Source: Dongia_A sp044226685 (GTDB lineage: Bacteria; Pseudomonadota; Alphaproteobacteria; Dongiales; Dongiaceae). Taken from it: 48,615 nucleotides of DNA. Every line of letters begins with the position of its first letter. The stretch's first letter is position 1. This document shows positions 23,813 through 31,264 of the stretch, one piece after another. The stretch lies in contig JBGAGP010000016.1 in assembly GCA_044226685.1 (NCBI GenBank), forward strand, positions 1-48,615, in the 5' to 3' direction. The position numbers and the translations under genes are program-made. Below the pieces are notes generated by a model. The model was not told the DNA's origin. It searched no databases and worked only from the letters and a program-made list of their open reading frames with translations.

Positions 23813-24832
23813 CTAGTGCCCCCGGCGGATGCAGAAATCGACCACGTCGATCAGCGCGCGCTTCTCGGCGCTGTCGGGGAAGATGCCGAGCGCGTCGCGG
23901 GCCATGGCGCCGTAGTGGGCCGCGCGCTGCACGGTGTCGGTGAGTGCGCTGTGCTTGGCGATCAGGCTCTGCGCGGTGGCGAGGTCGCCGTCGCGCTGCT
24001 CCTGGCTCTCCAGCGTGCGGCGCCAGAAGGCGCGTTCCGCCTGGTCGCCGCGCAGGAAGGCGAGGATGACGGGCAGCGTGATCTTGCCTTCGCGGAAATC
24101 GTCGCCCACCGTCTTGCCCAACGCTTCCTGCTTGGCCGAATAGTCGAGCGCGTCGTCGATCAGCTGGAAGGCGATGCCGAGATTGAGGCCGAAACCGGCG
24201 AGGGCCTCCTGCTCGCGCTTCGAGCGTTCGGCGACCACGGCGCCGACCTCGCAGGCGGCGGCGAACAGCACCGCCGTCTTGCCCTTGATGACCTCGAGAT
24301 AGGCCTGCTCGTTGGTCTCGGTGTCGTTGCTGGTCATCAGCTGCAGCACCTCGCCCTCGGCGATCTTGGCCGAGGCGGTGCACAGGATGTCGAGCACGCG
24401 CAGCGACCCGTCCGCCACCATCAGCTGGAAGGCGCGGCTGAACAGGAAATCGCCGACCAGCACGCTCGCCTTGTTGCCCCACAGCACGTTGGCCGAGGCC
24501 TCGCCGCGGCGCAAAGCGCTGTCGTCGACCACGTCGTCATGCAGCAGGGTCGCGGTGTGGATGAACTCGACGCAGGCGGCGAGCCCCGGCGCGCGCGGCC
24601 CGCGATAGCCGCAGAGCTGGGCGGCAGCGAGGGTCAGCACCGGGCGCAGCCGCTTGCCGCCGGCGGCGATGATGTGGCCGGCCAGCTGCGGGATCAGCGC
24701 CACCGGCGACTGCATGTTGGCCAGGATCAACTCGTTGACCCGCTCCAGCTCGTCCTTGACCAGCTGGCTCAGGCGGTCCAGCGCATCCGGCTGCTTGTCC
24801 CGCTCGGCTTCGAAATTGACGATGACCGCCAC
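23813..24832 (-). CDS. ispB: Polyprenyl (octaprenyl-type) diphosphate synthase (339 aa)
   Basis: This trans-isoprenyl diphosphate synthase makes the ubiquinone side chain. Landmarks are GGKRLRPVLTLAAA (substrate-binding Lys/Arg), the first Asp-rich motif LLHDDVVDDS, KGKTAVLFAAACEVGA, and the second Asp-rich motif FQLIDDALDYS followed by KTVGDDFREGKITLPV. Length and motif spacing fit octaprenyl or longer-chain synthases; the chain length itself cannot be read by eye. The start is GTG 24832 with AAGGGA upstream; the ORF to 25342 overlaps the divergent DUF2007 gene and is a shadow. It is divergent from the DUF2007 gene, and its TAG abuts the LysR gene. Confidence 0.9.
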   Translation of the reverse strand: MAVIVNFEAERDKQPDALDRLSQLVKDELERVNELILANMQSPVALIPQLAGHIIAAGGKRLRPVLTLAAAQLCGYRGPRAPGLAACVEFIHTATLLHDDVVDDSALRRGEASANVLWGNKASVLVGDFLFSRAFQLMVADGSLRVLDILCTASAKIAEGEVLQLMTSNDTETNEQAYLEVIKGKTAVLFAAACEVGAVVAERSKREQEALAGFGLNLGIAFQLIDDALDYSAKQEALGKTVGDDFREGKITLPVILAFLRGDQAERAFWRRTLESQEQRDGDLATAQSLIAKHSALTDTVQRAAHYGAMARDALGIFPDSAEKRALIDVVDFCIRRGH

Positions 24833-24962
24833 GCAAATCCCTTCCGGCGGCGTGCCTGCCGCCCTGCACCACTCGATTGCGTTCGCCGCCCCGCCGCCCT
24901 TGCCAGGCGGAATTTCGGGGCCGGGCTTCCGCCGCCCACTTCCGCAGCCTTTTTCCAGGGTC

Positions 24963-24992
24963 TTGGTCGCGGACGCAACTTCAAAGCATAAT
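24963..24992 (+). promoter_or_regulatory. Candidate promoter for the DUF2007-methyltransferase unit
   Basis: TTGGTC (24963-24968) and CATAAT (24987-24992) are 18 bases apart. They lie in the divergent region upstream of the GTG at 25056. Confidence 0.42.
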
Positions 24993-25055
24993 GCCGGTCG
25001 GGCGGAACGCAACGGCAACATTCGCCGCAGGCCGGGCGGCCTAGGAGGTTGGGAC

Positions 25056-25295
25056 GTGAAAGAGGTGGCGCGCAGCAACGATCCGGTCCGGCTGTCCTTC
25101 CTGACCGCCCTGCTGGCCGATGCCGGCCTGACCGCGATTCCCCTCGACACCCACGCCAGCATCGTCCAGGGCAGCCTCGGCATGCTGCCGCAGCGCCTGA
25201 TGGTGGTGGACGAGGAATTCGACGCGGCGGTCACCGTGCTGCGCCAGGCCGGCGAATGGCACGGCCCGGAAGACAGCAATTGGCCGTTCGGCTGA
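25056..25295 (+). CDS. DUF2007-family small protein (79 aa)
   Basis: This short soluble protein of the DUF2007 type (putative signal-transducing protein) has the beta-alpha-beta pattern LSFLTALLADAGLTAIPLDT followed by MLPQRLMVVDEEFDAAVTVL, an ACT/PII-like small fold. Function is unknown; homologues are often next to a methyltransferase gene, as here. The start is GTG 25056 with AGGAGG at 7-base spacing, which is decisive because no ATG is available. The methyltransferase gene starts 3 bases after its stop codon, so the two form a translationally coupled pair. Confidence 0.82.
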   Translation: MKEVARSNDPVRLSFLTALLADAGLTAIPLDTHASIVQGSLGMLPQRLMVVDEEFDAAVTVLRQAGEWHGPEDSNWPFG

Positions 25296-25298
25296 GCA

Positions 25299-26072
25299 AT
25301 GCCTCCTGTGCAAGCCGACGCCACTCTGCCGGAGAGCACCATCGACGCGGTGCTCGGCGGCCGCCTCGTGCTGCGCCAGCCGCGGGCCGGCTATCGCGTC
25401 GCCATCGATCCGATCCTGCTGGCCGCCGCCTGCGCCGCGGAAGCTGGGGAGACGGTCGTCGATCTCGGCTGCGGCATTGGGACCGCTGCTTTGTGCGTGG
25501 CGCGGCGCCTGCCCGGGGTGCGCGTTGCGGGAGTCGACGTGCAGGCACCGCTGATCGCCTTTGCGGAGGAGAACGCGGCCGCCAATGATCTGGCCGATCG
25601 CGCGCGCTTCCTCGCCGGCGACATCCTCGACCCGGCGCTGCCGGTCTATGCCGCGCGCGCCGGGCAGGTGATCGTCAACCCACCCTATCTGCCGCGCGAC
25701 CGCGCGACGGTCTCGGCCAATCCGATCAAGGCGCTGGCCAATGTCGAGGGCGATGCCGATCTGTCGGCCTGGGTCGCCGCCGCCGCCCGCGCGCTGGAGC
25801 CCGGCGGCTGGGCCACCTTCGTGCATCGCGCCGACCGGCTGCCGGAACTGCTCGCCGCCTTCTCCGGCTCCTTCGGCGCGATCAGCGTGCTGCCGATCCA
25901 ACCCAAGGCGGACCAGGCAGCGCGGCGGGTCATCGTCGCCGGCCGGCTGGGCCAGCGCGGGCCGGCACGCGTGCTGCCCGCTCTGGTGCTGCATGAAGCC
26001 GATGGCGCGTTCTCCGCCGCTGCGCAGCACATCCTGCGCGACGGCGGCGCCTTGTCGCTGGCGGCGCCGTGA
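25299..26072 (+). CDS. TrmN6-like SAM-dependent methyltransferase (257 aa)
   Basis: This class I methyltransferase of the tRNA1(Val) adenine-37 N6-methyltransferase group (YfiC/TrmN6-like) opens with AVLGGRLVLRQPRAGYRVAIDPILLAAA, cited here by its core GYRVAIDPILLAAA. SAM-binding motif I is VVDLGCGIGTAALCVA, and the NPPY motif (VIVNPPYLPR, about residues 124-133) marks amino methylation of an adenine or glutamine. The specific substrate is inferred from the family. It is coupled to the DUF2007 gene upstream. Confidence 0.85.
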   Translation: MPPVQADATLPESTIDAVLGGRLVLRQPRAGYRVAIDPILLAAACAAEAGETVVDLGCGIGTAALCVARRLPGVRVAGVDVQAPLIAFAEENAAANDLADRARFLAGDILDPALPVYAARAGQVIVNPPYLPRDRATVSANPIKALANVEGDADLSAWVAAAARALEPGGWATFVHRADRLPELLAAFSGSFGAISVLPIQPKADQAARRVIVAGRLGQRGPARVLPALVLHEADGAFSAAAQHILRDGGALSLAAP

Positions 26073-26129
26073 GCTGGCGGAGAGCAGGGTTTCCTTGACC
26101 AGTCCGCGGCCCGCCCGCTAAATGGCCCG

Positions 26130-26411
26130 ATGTTCTCGATTCCGACCTTTCCCAAGCTGCTGCTGATCGCCGTGGTGATCGGCGTGTTCTGGTGGTGGAA
26201 CCGGCGCAACCAGATCCGGGCGCGCGAGCGGGCCGACCTCGATCGCGAGGCGCGCGGTGGCGTCGGCCGGTCCCAATCCAAGGGCGGCAAAGGTGCTGCC
26301 AAGAACGCGGCTACCAAGCCGATCGAGGACATGGCGCAATGCAAGGTCTGCGGCGCCTATGTGCCGGCAAAGGGCGCTTCCCGCTGCGGCCGCGCCGATT
26401 GCCCGCTCTGA
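26130..26411 (+). CDS. Small membrane-anchored zinc-ribbon protein, PP0621-like (93 aa)
   Basis: An N-terminal transmembrane helix (FPKLLLIAVVIGVFWWW, residues 7-23) is followed by a basic linker rich in Lys, Gly and Ala, and then a C-terminal four-cysteine knuckle: CKVCGAYVPAKGASRCGRADC (Cys70, Cys73, Cys85 and Cys90, with the peptide ending CPL). The layout matches the PP0621 family of unknown function. A small metal- or nucleic-acid-binding role at the inner face of the membrane is plausible but unproven. It starts 57 bases after the methyltransferase gene. Confidence 0.72.
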   Translation: MFSIPTFPKLLLIAVVIGVFWWWNRRNQIRARERADLDREARGGVGRSQSKGGKGAAKNAATKPIEDMAQCKVCGAYVPAKGASRCGRADCPL

Positions 26412-26465
26412 GACCGACGCCCACCTGACGGACATCCGGTTGCGCTCCGGCGCCGTATCTAAGCC

Positions 26466-27353
26466 ATGTGGTCAGCTTATCAATTGGTCCGGGCGCTGCG
26501 CGCCGCGGCCTTGCTCGCCTGCGTCGCGCCGGTGGCCGGGTGCGCGCAAGAATCGCTGTTGACACCCCTGAACTGGGCGGCGCCCGCCGCGCATGTGGAA
26601 AGATATGCCTCGATCGCCTATGGCGGGGATCCTCGCCAGACACTCGATCTCTATGTCCCCGACCGAACGCAGCCGGCGCCGGTGATGATGTTCTGGTATG
26701 GCGGGTCCTGGCAGAGCGGTGACAAGGACTACTATCGGTTCGTCGGCGCCGCCCTTGCCGCGCGCGGTTTCCTGGCGGTGGTGCCGAATTACCGCCTCGC
26801 GCCGCGATGCCCGTTTCCGTGCTTCATGCTGGACGCCGCGTTGGCGGTGAAATGGGCAAAGGATCACGCGCAAGCCTATGGTGGCGATGCGGGGCGGCTC
26901 TATCTGTCCGGACATTCGGCGGGCGGCCACATCGCGCTGCTGCTCGGTCTGCAGCCGGGTTATCTCTCCGAGGTCGGGCTCGTGCCCGCGGACCTCGGCG
27001 GCATCGTCGCGCTGGCGGCGCCGACCGGTCTGGAAAATCTCCGGGCCGGATCGCTGGCTGGCGTGTTTCCGTCTTCGGTGCCGGACGAGGCCTTCTCGCC
27101 CATTGCGCTTGCCGGGGCGCGGGCTTTGGGCGCGCCGCCGATGCTGCTGCTCTCCGGCGCCGACGACGCCGTGATTGATCCCGCCGACACGAGAAGACTG
27201 GCCGCCGCCTTGCGCGCGGGCGGCGGCCGGGTCTCGCTTGCAGAGTATCCGGATACCGGACATCTCGGCCTGCTGCTGCAGTTCTCGCAGCTGTTCGGTC
27301 GCCGCGAGGGCGCACCGGACGCCGCCGCGCGCTTCGTCGACCAGCTTCGGTGA
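26466..27353 (+). CDS. Lipoprotein alpha/beta hydrolase (esterase-like, 295 aa)
   Basis: This predicted lipoprotein has a signal peptide with lipobox PVAGC (Cys26), followed by an alpha/beta hydrolase of the BD-FAE/carboxylesterase group. YGGSWQSGD (the HGG-like oxyanion segment with Tyr in place of His) precedes NYRLAPRCPFP, the nucleophile elbow GHSAGGH, the acid region SGADDAVIDP and the C-terminal histidine in YPDTGHLGLL. The full Ser-Asp-His set is therefore visible. The likely role is ester hydrolysis of short acyl or carbohydrate esters at the cell envelope; the substrate is unknown. It is convergent with the glutathione transferase gene 14 bases downstream. Confidence 0.85.
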   Translation: MWSAYQLVRALRAAALLACVAPVAGCAQESLLTPLNWAAPAAHVERYASIAYGGDPRQTLDLYVPDRTQPAPVMMFWYGGSWQSGDKDYYRFVGAALAARGFLAVVPNYRLAPRCPFPCFMLDAALAVKWAKDHAQAYGGDAGRLYLSGHSAGGHIALLLGLQPGYLSEVGLVPADLGGIVALAAPTGLENLRAGSLAGVFPSSVPDEAFSPIALAGARALGAPPMLLLSGADDAVIDPADTRRLAAALRAGGGRVSLAEYPDTGHLGLLLQFSQLFGRREGAPDAAARFVDQLR

Positions 27354-27367
27354 CGCACGCCTGCGGC

Positions 27368-28000
27368 TCAGGCCTTCGGATTCAGCTCCGCGTGCAGCGC
27401 CTGGTTCTTGGCGAGCGTGCGCTGCCAGGCCGGGCGAGCCTGCAGGCGCTGGGCATAGGCGGTGAACTCCGCCCGCTCGGGCAGCGCCTTCATCATCATG
27501 CCCCAGATGACATGCGAGCCGAGGATGACATCGGCGGCGCTGAACCGCTCGCCCAGCACATATGAGCCCTTGGCCACCGCCTGCGCCACCGTCTCCACGG
27601 TGGTGTCGTAGTCGCCATAGCCCGACGCGCGCGGCTGGCCGGCGTCGCGTCCGTTCATCCGATCGAAAACCGCCATCTCCAGGCACCCCGGCGCGAAGAA
27701 CATCCAGCGGTAATAGGTGCCGCGCCGCGGGTCATCGAATTTCGGCGCCAAGCTGGTTTCCGGGAAGGCATCCGCGAGATAGGCGCAGATTGCCGCCGCC
27801 TCGGTGACCACGACGCCCTTGTGCTCCAGCGCCGGCACCTTGCCCATCGGGTTGACCGCCAGATAGGCGGGCTGCTTCTGGTCCTGGCGGTCGAGGCTCA
27901 GCAGGTTGAGGCGATAGGGAATGCCCATCTCCTCAAGCATCCAGAAGGCGATGTTGCCGCGCGACATCGGCGCGTGATGCAGCAGAACTGTGTCGGTCAT
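27368..28000 (-). CDS. Glutathione S-transferase (210 aa)
   Basis: This is a cytosolic GST with an N-terminal thioredoxin-fold domain (residues 1-80: HHAPMSRGNIAFWMLEEMGI, PAYLAVNPMGKVPALEHKGVVVTEAAAI, cited by the cores NPMGKVPALEHKG and TEAAAICAYL) and a C-terminal helical domain with GERFSAADVILGSHV. The Ser in PMSRGN at the beginning of the first helix is the likely catalytic residue, as in beta/zeta-like bacterial GSTs. The start is ATG 28000 with GGAG at 7-base spacing; the extension to 28033 has no ribosome binding site. The adjacent palindromes at 28044-28080 may regulate it. Confidence 0.9.
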   Translation of the reverse strand: MTDTVLLHHAPMSRGNIAFWMLEEMGIPYRLNLLSLDRQDQKQPAYLAVNPMGKVPALEHKGVVVTEAAAICAYLADAFPETSLAPKFDDPRRGTYYRWMFFAPGCLEMAVFDRMNGRDAGQPRASGYGDYDTTVETVAQAVAKGSYVLGERFSAADVILGSHVIWGMMMKALPERAEFTAYAQRLQARPAWQRTLAKNQALHAELNPKA

Positions 28001-28043
28001 TTGATTTCTCCGGGTTGGACAAGCGCGGGGCAACCCTAGCGCG

Positions 28044-28080
28044 GACTACTGCCAGAATATGGCAGTAGTCGGGGACCCCG
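28044..28080. promoter_or_regulatory. Two adjacent palindromes upstream of the GST gene
   Basis: GACTACTGCC (28044-28053) and GGCAGTAGTC (28061-28070) are perfect 10-base arms around a 7-base centre. They are followed immediately by CGGGGACCCCG (28070-28080), an 11-base palindrome that ends at the stop codon of the ClC gene. The site can be read as a GST operator, as a hairpin terminator of the ClC gene, or as both. Confidence 0.5.
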
Positions 28081-29361
28081 TCAGAAACTGCGCGACAGCG
28101 CGTGGTACAGCGGCACCGGGCAGAGCAGGCGCGAGATCGCCGCCGCCGTCAGGGTTGTCAGCATCAGGGGCAGGGCCATGCTGGTCTCTGCCGTCATTTC
28201 CAGCACGATGACGAAGGCGGTGAGGGGCGCCTGCACCACCGCGGCGAAATAAGCCGCCATCATCAGCAGGAAGATCATCGAGTTCGGCACTCCCGGCATC
28301 ATCCAGTCGACGCATTGGCCGAGCGCCGCGCCGACCGACAGCGACGGCGAGAACAGGCCGCCCGGGATGCCGCTGATGGAGGAGAGCATCGTCGCGCCCA
28401 GCTTGGCGAAGCCGTACCACCACGGCAGGCCGATGCCGGTCTCCAGCGCGGCGCGCGTCTCGTGGTACGAGGTCCCGTTGGCGTAGCCGCCGGTAGCGAG
28501 GCCGAGCAGGGCGACGATGAGGCCGCAGCCGGCGGCGAACAGCACCGGCCGCGTCTTGACCGCGCGGGCCAGCCGCGAACGGTTGAAAGCGAAATGGATG
28601 ACCGCCGCGCTGAAGCCGCCGCCGGCGACGCCGCCGAAGACCGCGCAGACCGGCACCGCCGACCAGTACCAGCGCAGCTCGAAGCTCTCCCGCACGTTGC
28701 CGAAATAGTGATAGTTGCCGGCGACGACGATGCTGGTGACGCCGGCGACGGCGACCGCGCCCACCACCAGCGCATTGACCCGGCGGTCGTACGACTTGGC
28801 CAGTTCCTCGATGGCGAAGACGATTCCGGCGAGCGGCGTGTTGAAGGCGCCGGCGACGCCGGCCGCCGCCCCGGCCAGGACCAGGCCCGACTTCTGCCGC
28901 AGCCCGGCGAAATTGCCGACCAGGAACATGATGCTGGCGCCGAGCTGCACCGTCGGCCCTTCGCGGCCGATCGCCGCCCCGATCGAGAGGCCGAACAGGG
29001 TCAGGACGACCTTGAACGCGGTGACCTTGAAGCCGACCAGCGGTGCGCGCTCGGCGGCGGTCTCGCGGCGGCGCGCGGCGATCGCCTGGGGAATGCCGCT
29101 GCCGCGGGCCCCGGGTGCGTAGCGTCGGGCGATCTCGGCGCAGAGGACGAAGCCCAGCACGGTCGCCGCGCTGGTCAGCAACAGGGAATACTCGCGCAGC
29201 GCCAGGAACAGCTCCTGCGACCAGTCCGCCAGCGCCGCGAAGGCCGCCGCCGCCAGGCCTACCGCCACGGCGCCCAGCAGGAACGCCGCGCGGCGCTGCC
29301 ACTGCCGCGGCGAGCGCCAGACGGAGCCCCAGCGTTGCAGGTGCAGCGGCAGGACGCTCAT
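28081..29361 (-). CDS. ClC-family chloride channel/transporter (426 aa)
   Basis: This integral membrane protein has the three ClC selectivity motifs: GARGSGIPQAI (GSGIP), GAAIGREGPTVQLGA (GREGP, with the gating glutamate retained) and SGIPGGLFSPSLSVGA (GIPGGLF). The length and about 16-18 hydrophobic segments match bacterial ClC proteins without CBS domains. The retained gating Glu suggests a chloride/proton exchanger or gated channel, but no proton-glutamate equivalent was verified. No strong ribosome binding site precedes the ATG. It is directly downstream of, and co-oriented with, the Anbu cluster. Confidence 0.92.
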   Translation of the reverse strand: MSVLPLHLQRWGSVWRSPRQWQRRAAFLLGAVAVGLAAAAFAALADWSQELFLALREYSLLLTSAATVLGFVLCAEIARRYAPGARGSGIPQAIAARRRETAAERAPLVGFKVTAFKVVLTLFGLSIGAAIGREGPTVQLGASIMFLVGNFAGLRQKSGLVLAGAAAGVAGAFNTPLAGIVFAIEELAKSYDRRVNALVVGAVAVAGVTSIVVAGNYHYFGNVRESFELRWYWSAVPVCAVFGGVAGGGFSAAVIHFAFNRSRLARAVKTRPVLFAAGCGLIVALLGLATGGYANGTSYHETRAALETGIGLPWWYGFAKLGATMLSSISGIPGGLFSPSLSVGAALGQCVDWMMPGVPNSMIFLLMMAAYFAAVVQAPLTAFVIVLEMTAETSMALPLMLTTLTAAAISRLLCPVPLYHALSRSF

Positions 29362-29468
29362 GGCAAGGGCCGGAACAGGGCCGGTAGGTGTGCGGTGGCC
29401 GGAATCATCATCCGCCGATGTATGGCACGGGCACCGCGCCTTGAAAACCCGGTCGTGTCAAATGCCGC

Positions 29469-30218
29469 TCAGTCGGCTGTGCCGCCATAGTTCGGCCGCG
29501 GGATGGCCAGATGCGCGGTCTTCAGCGCTTCCGACCATTGGTGGCGCAGATCCTCGAAATAGGGATCGCCGGCCTCGATGCGGTGCTTCAGCTCCGCTTT
29601 CATCGCGTCGCGCCGCAGCACCATGACGTCGAGCGGCAGGCCGACCGCGAGGTTGGAGCGCATCGTCGAATCCATCGAGATCAAGCCGATCTTCAGCGCG
29701 TCATAGAGATCGGTGTTGTAGTTGACGGCGCGGTCGAGGATCGGCTTGCCGTATTTGGTTTCGCCGACCTGCAGGTACGGCGTGTCGGAGGTCGCCTCGA
29801 TGAAATTGCCGGCGGCGTAGATCATGTAGAGCCGCAGGCGGCGGTCCTTGATCTGGCCGCCGAGCAGGAAGGACGCCTCGAAGCGGTTGCCCTGCTGCTC
29901 GAGGGTCGGGCCATCGGTGCGATAGACCTCACGCACGGCGCGGCCGACCATCTGCGCCGCCTGGAACATGGTCGCGGCATCGGACAGGGTCTCGGTCTCG
30001 TCGCTGTCCGGCTTGGCGAGGCCCTCGCTCAGCAGCGACAGCACCGATTGCGTGATCGAGAGGTTGCCGGAAGTGGCGAGGGCGAGCACGCGGCTGCCCG
30101 AGTTCTCGAACACGTGCAGCTTGCGGAAGCAGGCGATGTTGTCGATCCCGGCATTGGTGCGGGTATCCGAGATCATCACCAGGCCGTCACGCACCAGCAG
30201 GCCGACGCAATAGGTCAT
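29469..30218 (-). CDS. Anbu (ancestral beta-subunit) proteasome-type peptidase (249 aa)
   Basis: This protein belongs to the Ntn-hydrolase family of bacterial proteasome homologues (Anbu, also called proteasome-type protease). The mature N-terminus would be Thr2 in MTYCVGLLVRDGLVMISDTRTNAG, the expected Thr nucleophile after removal of Met, followed by the conserved SDTRTNAG segment that positions the active-site Asp and neighbouring residues. GNLSITQSVL and SMDSTMRSNLAVGLPLDVMV also match the family. Anbu forms helical or ring assemblies and its substrates are unknown. ATG 30218 is preceded by GAGG. It is the last gene of a minus-strand group with transglutaminase, alpha-E and ATP-grasp genes. 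Confidence 0.9.
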   Translation of the reverse strand: MTYCVGLLVRDGLVMISDTRTNAGIDNIACFRKLHVFENSGSRVLALATSGNLSITQSVLSLLSEGLAKPDSDETETLSDAATMFQAAQMVGRAVREVYRTDGPTLEQQGNRFEASFLLGGQIKDRRLRLYMIYAAGNFIEATSDTPYLQVGETKYGKPILDRAVNYNTDLYDALKIGLISMDSTMRSNLAVGLPLDVMVLRRDAMKAELKHRIEAGDPYFEDLRHQWSEALKTAHLAIPRPNYGGTAD

Positions 30219-30302
30219 GGGCTTTTCCCTCGCTCGGCCGATTTATAGCGAGCGGCCGGAGTCAGGGCAATCGTGTCGCCGGGTGTGAGTCCAATCCTCA
30301 TC

Positions 30303-30411
30303 CGTCACCCCGGCCTTGAGCCGGGGCCCATTGCGCCGCCGCACGAATCGTGCCGCGCAACGTCCGCTCTTGCGGCCGCCAGATGGATCCCGGCTCAAGG
30401 CCGGGATGACG
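30303..30411. repeat. Inverted repeat pair (REP-like) between Anbu and transglutaminase genes
   Basis: A 28-base segment at 30303-30330 (starting CGTCACCCCGGCCTTGAGCC) and its reverse complement at 30384-30411 match with four mismatches around 53 bases. Each arm itself contains a CCGGC-CTTGAG-CCGG-like palindrome. This looks like a dispersed intergenic palindromic repeat of the kind common in alphaproteobacteria; no second copy is in the window. Confidence 0.6.
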
Positions 30412-30426
30412 ATTGAATATGACCGT

Positions 30427-31254
30427 TCAGCTCTGCCGCTGCAGCATCGCCTCGTTGATCTCGACCGCGACCGACATGCGCTCCTCGCTGCCGCCCTGGC
30501 GGGCGCCACGCACCGGGGCGGCGCCGAGATAATCCAGGCCCACGGCCACCCGCACATGCGCCTCGGTCGGGCAGATGCCATTGGTCGGGTCGAAGCCGAC
30601 CCAGCCGAGCCCGTCCACATGGGCCTCGGCCCAGGCGTGACCGGCTTCCTGTTCCGTCACGCCGTCGTTGCGGAACATGTGACCGCCGATATAGCGCGCG
30701 GGAATGCCGAGCTGGCGGGCGCAGGCGATGAAAATGTGGGTCAGGTCCTGGCACACGCCGCGGCGCAGGGCGAAAGCCTCCGCCGCCGTGGTCGCTGTAT
30801 GCGTCGGCGCGGTGTCGAACTTCACGCTGCTGAAGATGCCGACCAGCAGGCAATGCAGGATATCGAGCGGGTCTTTGCCGGATTGCGATGTGGTGTCGGC
30901 AGCGAATTCCTTCAGCGCCGCGTCGGCCACGGTCAGCGGCGTCTCGCGCAGATAAAGCTGGGGCGGGAACTTCTCGTAGGTGCCGCGCACCACGCCGTGG
31001 CGGTCCTCCGTCTCCACGATCCCCTCGACGGCGATGTCGAGCTCGGAGATCGGCCCGGGCAGGCTCAGCATGTGGGTGAGGTTGCCCAGCGGGTCCTCGC
31101 CGGCTTTCAGCGTCGCCTCGCAGTTCGGCACGATGCGCCAGCTCTTCACCGCCTGCCCGTCATGGTCGCGCGGCGTCATGCGCAGCAGCTGCAGCACCGA
31201 TTTCGCCGGGCTGGCATAGGCGTAGCGGGTGTGATGCCGGACGGCGACGCGCAT
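30427..31254 (-). CDS. Transglutaminase-like cysteine protease (275 aa)
   Basis: An N-terminal bacterial transglutaminase N-domain (residues 1-100, YAYASPAKSVLQLLRMTPRD) is followed by a core transglutaminase domain. The catalytic triad is visible: Cys168 in RRGVCQDLTHIFIACAR, His206 in EAGHAWAEAHV and Asp222 in GWVGFDPTNG. Proteins of this type act as proteases or amidases rather than true cross-linking transglutaminases in many bacteria. ATG 31254 has GGGAG 6 bases upstream. It lies 10 bases after the alpha-E gene and is translated with it. In Anbu clusters this protein is proposed to act with the ATP-grasp ligase in peptide tagging or processing. Confidence 0.9.
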   Translation of the reverse strand: MRVAVRHHTRYAYASPAKSVLQLLRMTPRDHDGQAVKSWRIVPNCEATLKAGEDPLGNLTHMLSLPGPISELDIAVEGIVETEDRHGVVRGTYEKFPPQLYLRETPLTVADAALKEFAADTTSQSGKDPLDILHCLLVGIFSSVKFDTAPTHTATTAAEAFALRRGVCQDLTHIFIACARQLGIPARYIGGHMFRNDGVTEQEAGHAWAEAHVDGLGWVGFDPTNGICPTEAHVRVAVGLDYLGAAPVRGARQGGSEERMSVAVEINEAMLQRQS

Positions 31255-31264
31255 GGAATCTCCC

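Noticed and set aside
21816..24482. 888-aa minus-strand frame joining LysR, ispB and amidinotransferase regions
   Set aside because: Only the C-terminal 311 residues match a protein family. The upstream part is an out-of-frame reading of ispB and LysR, so it is not a fusion protein.
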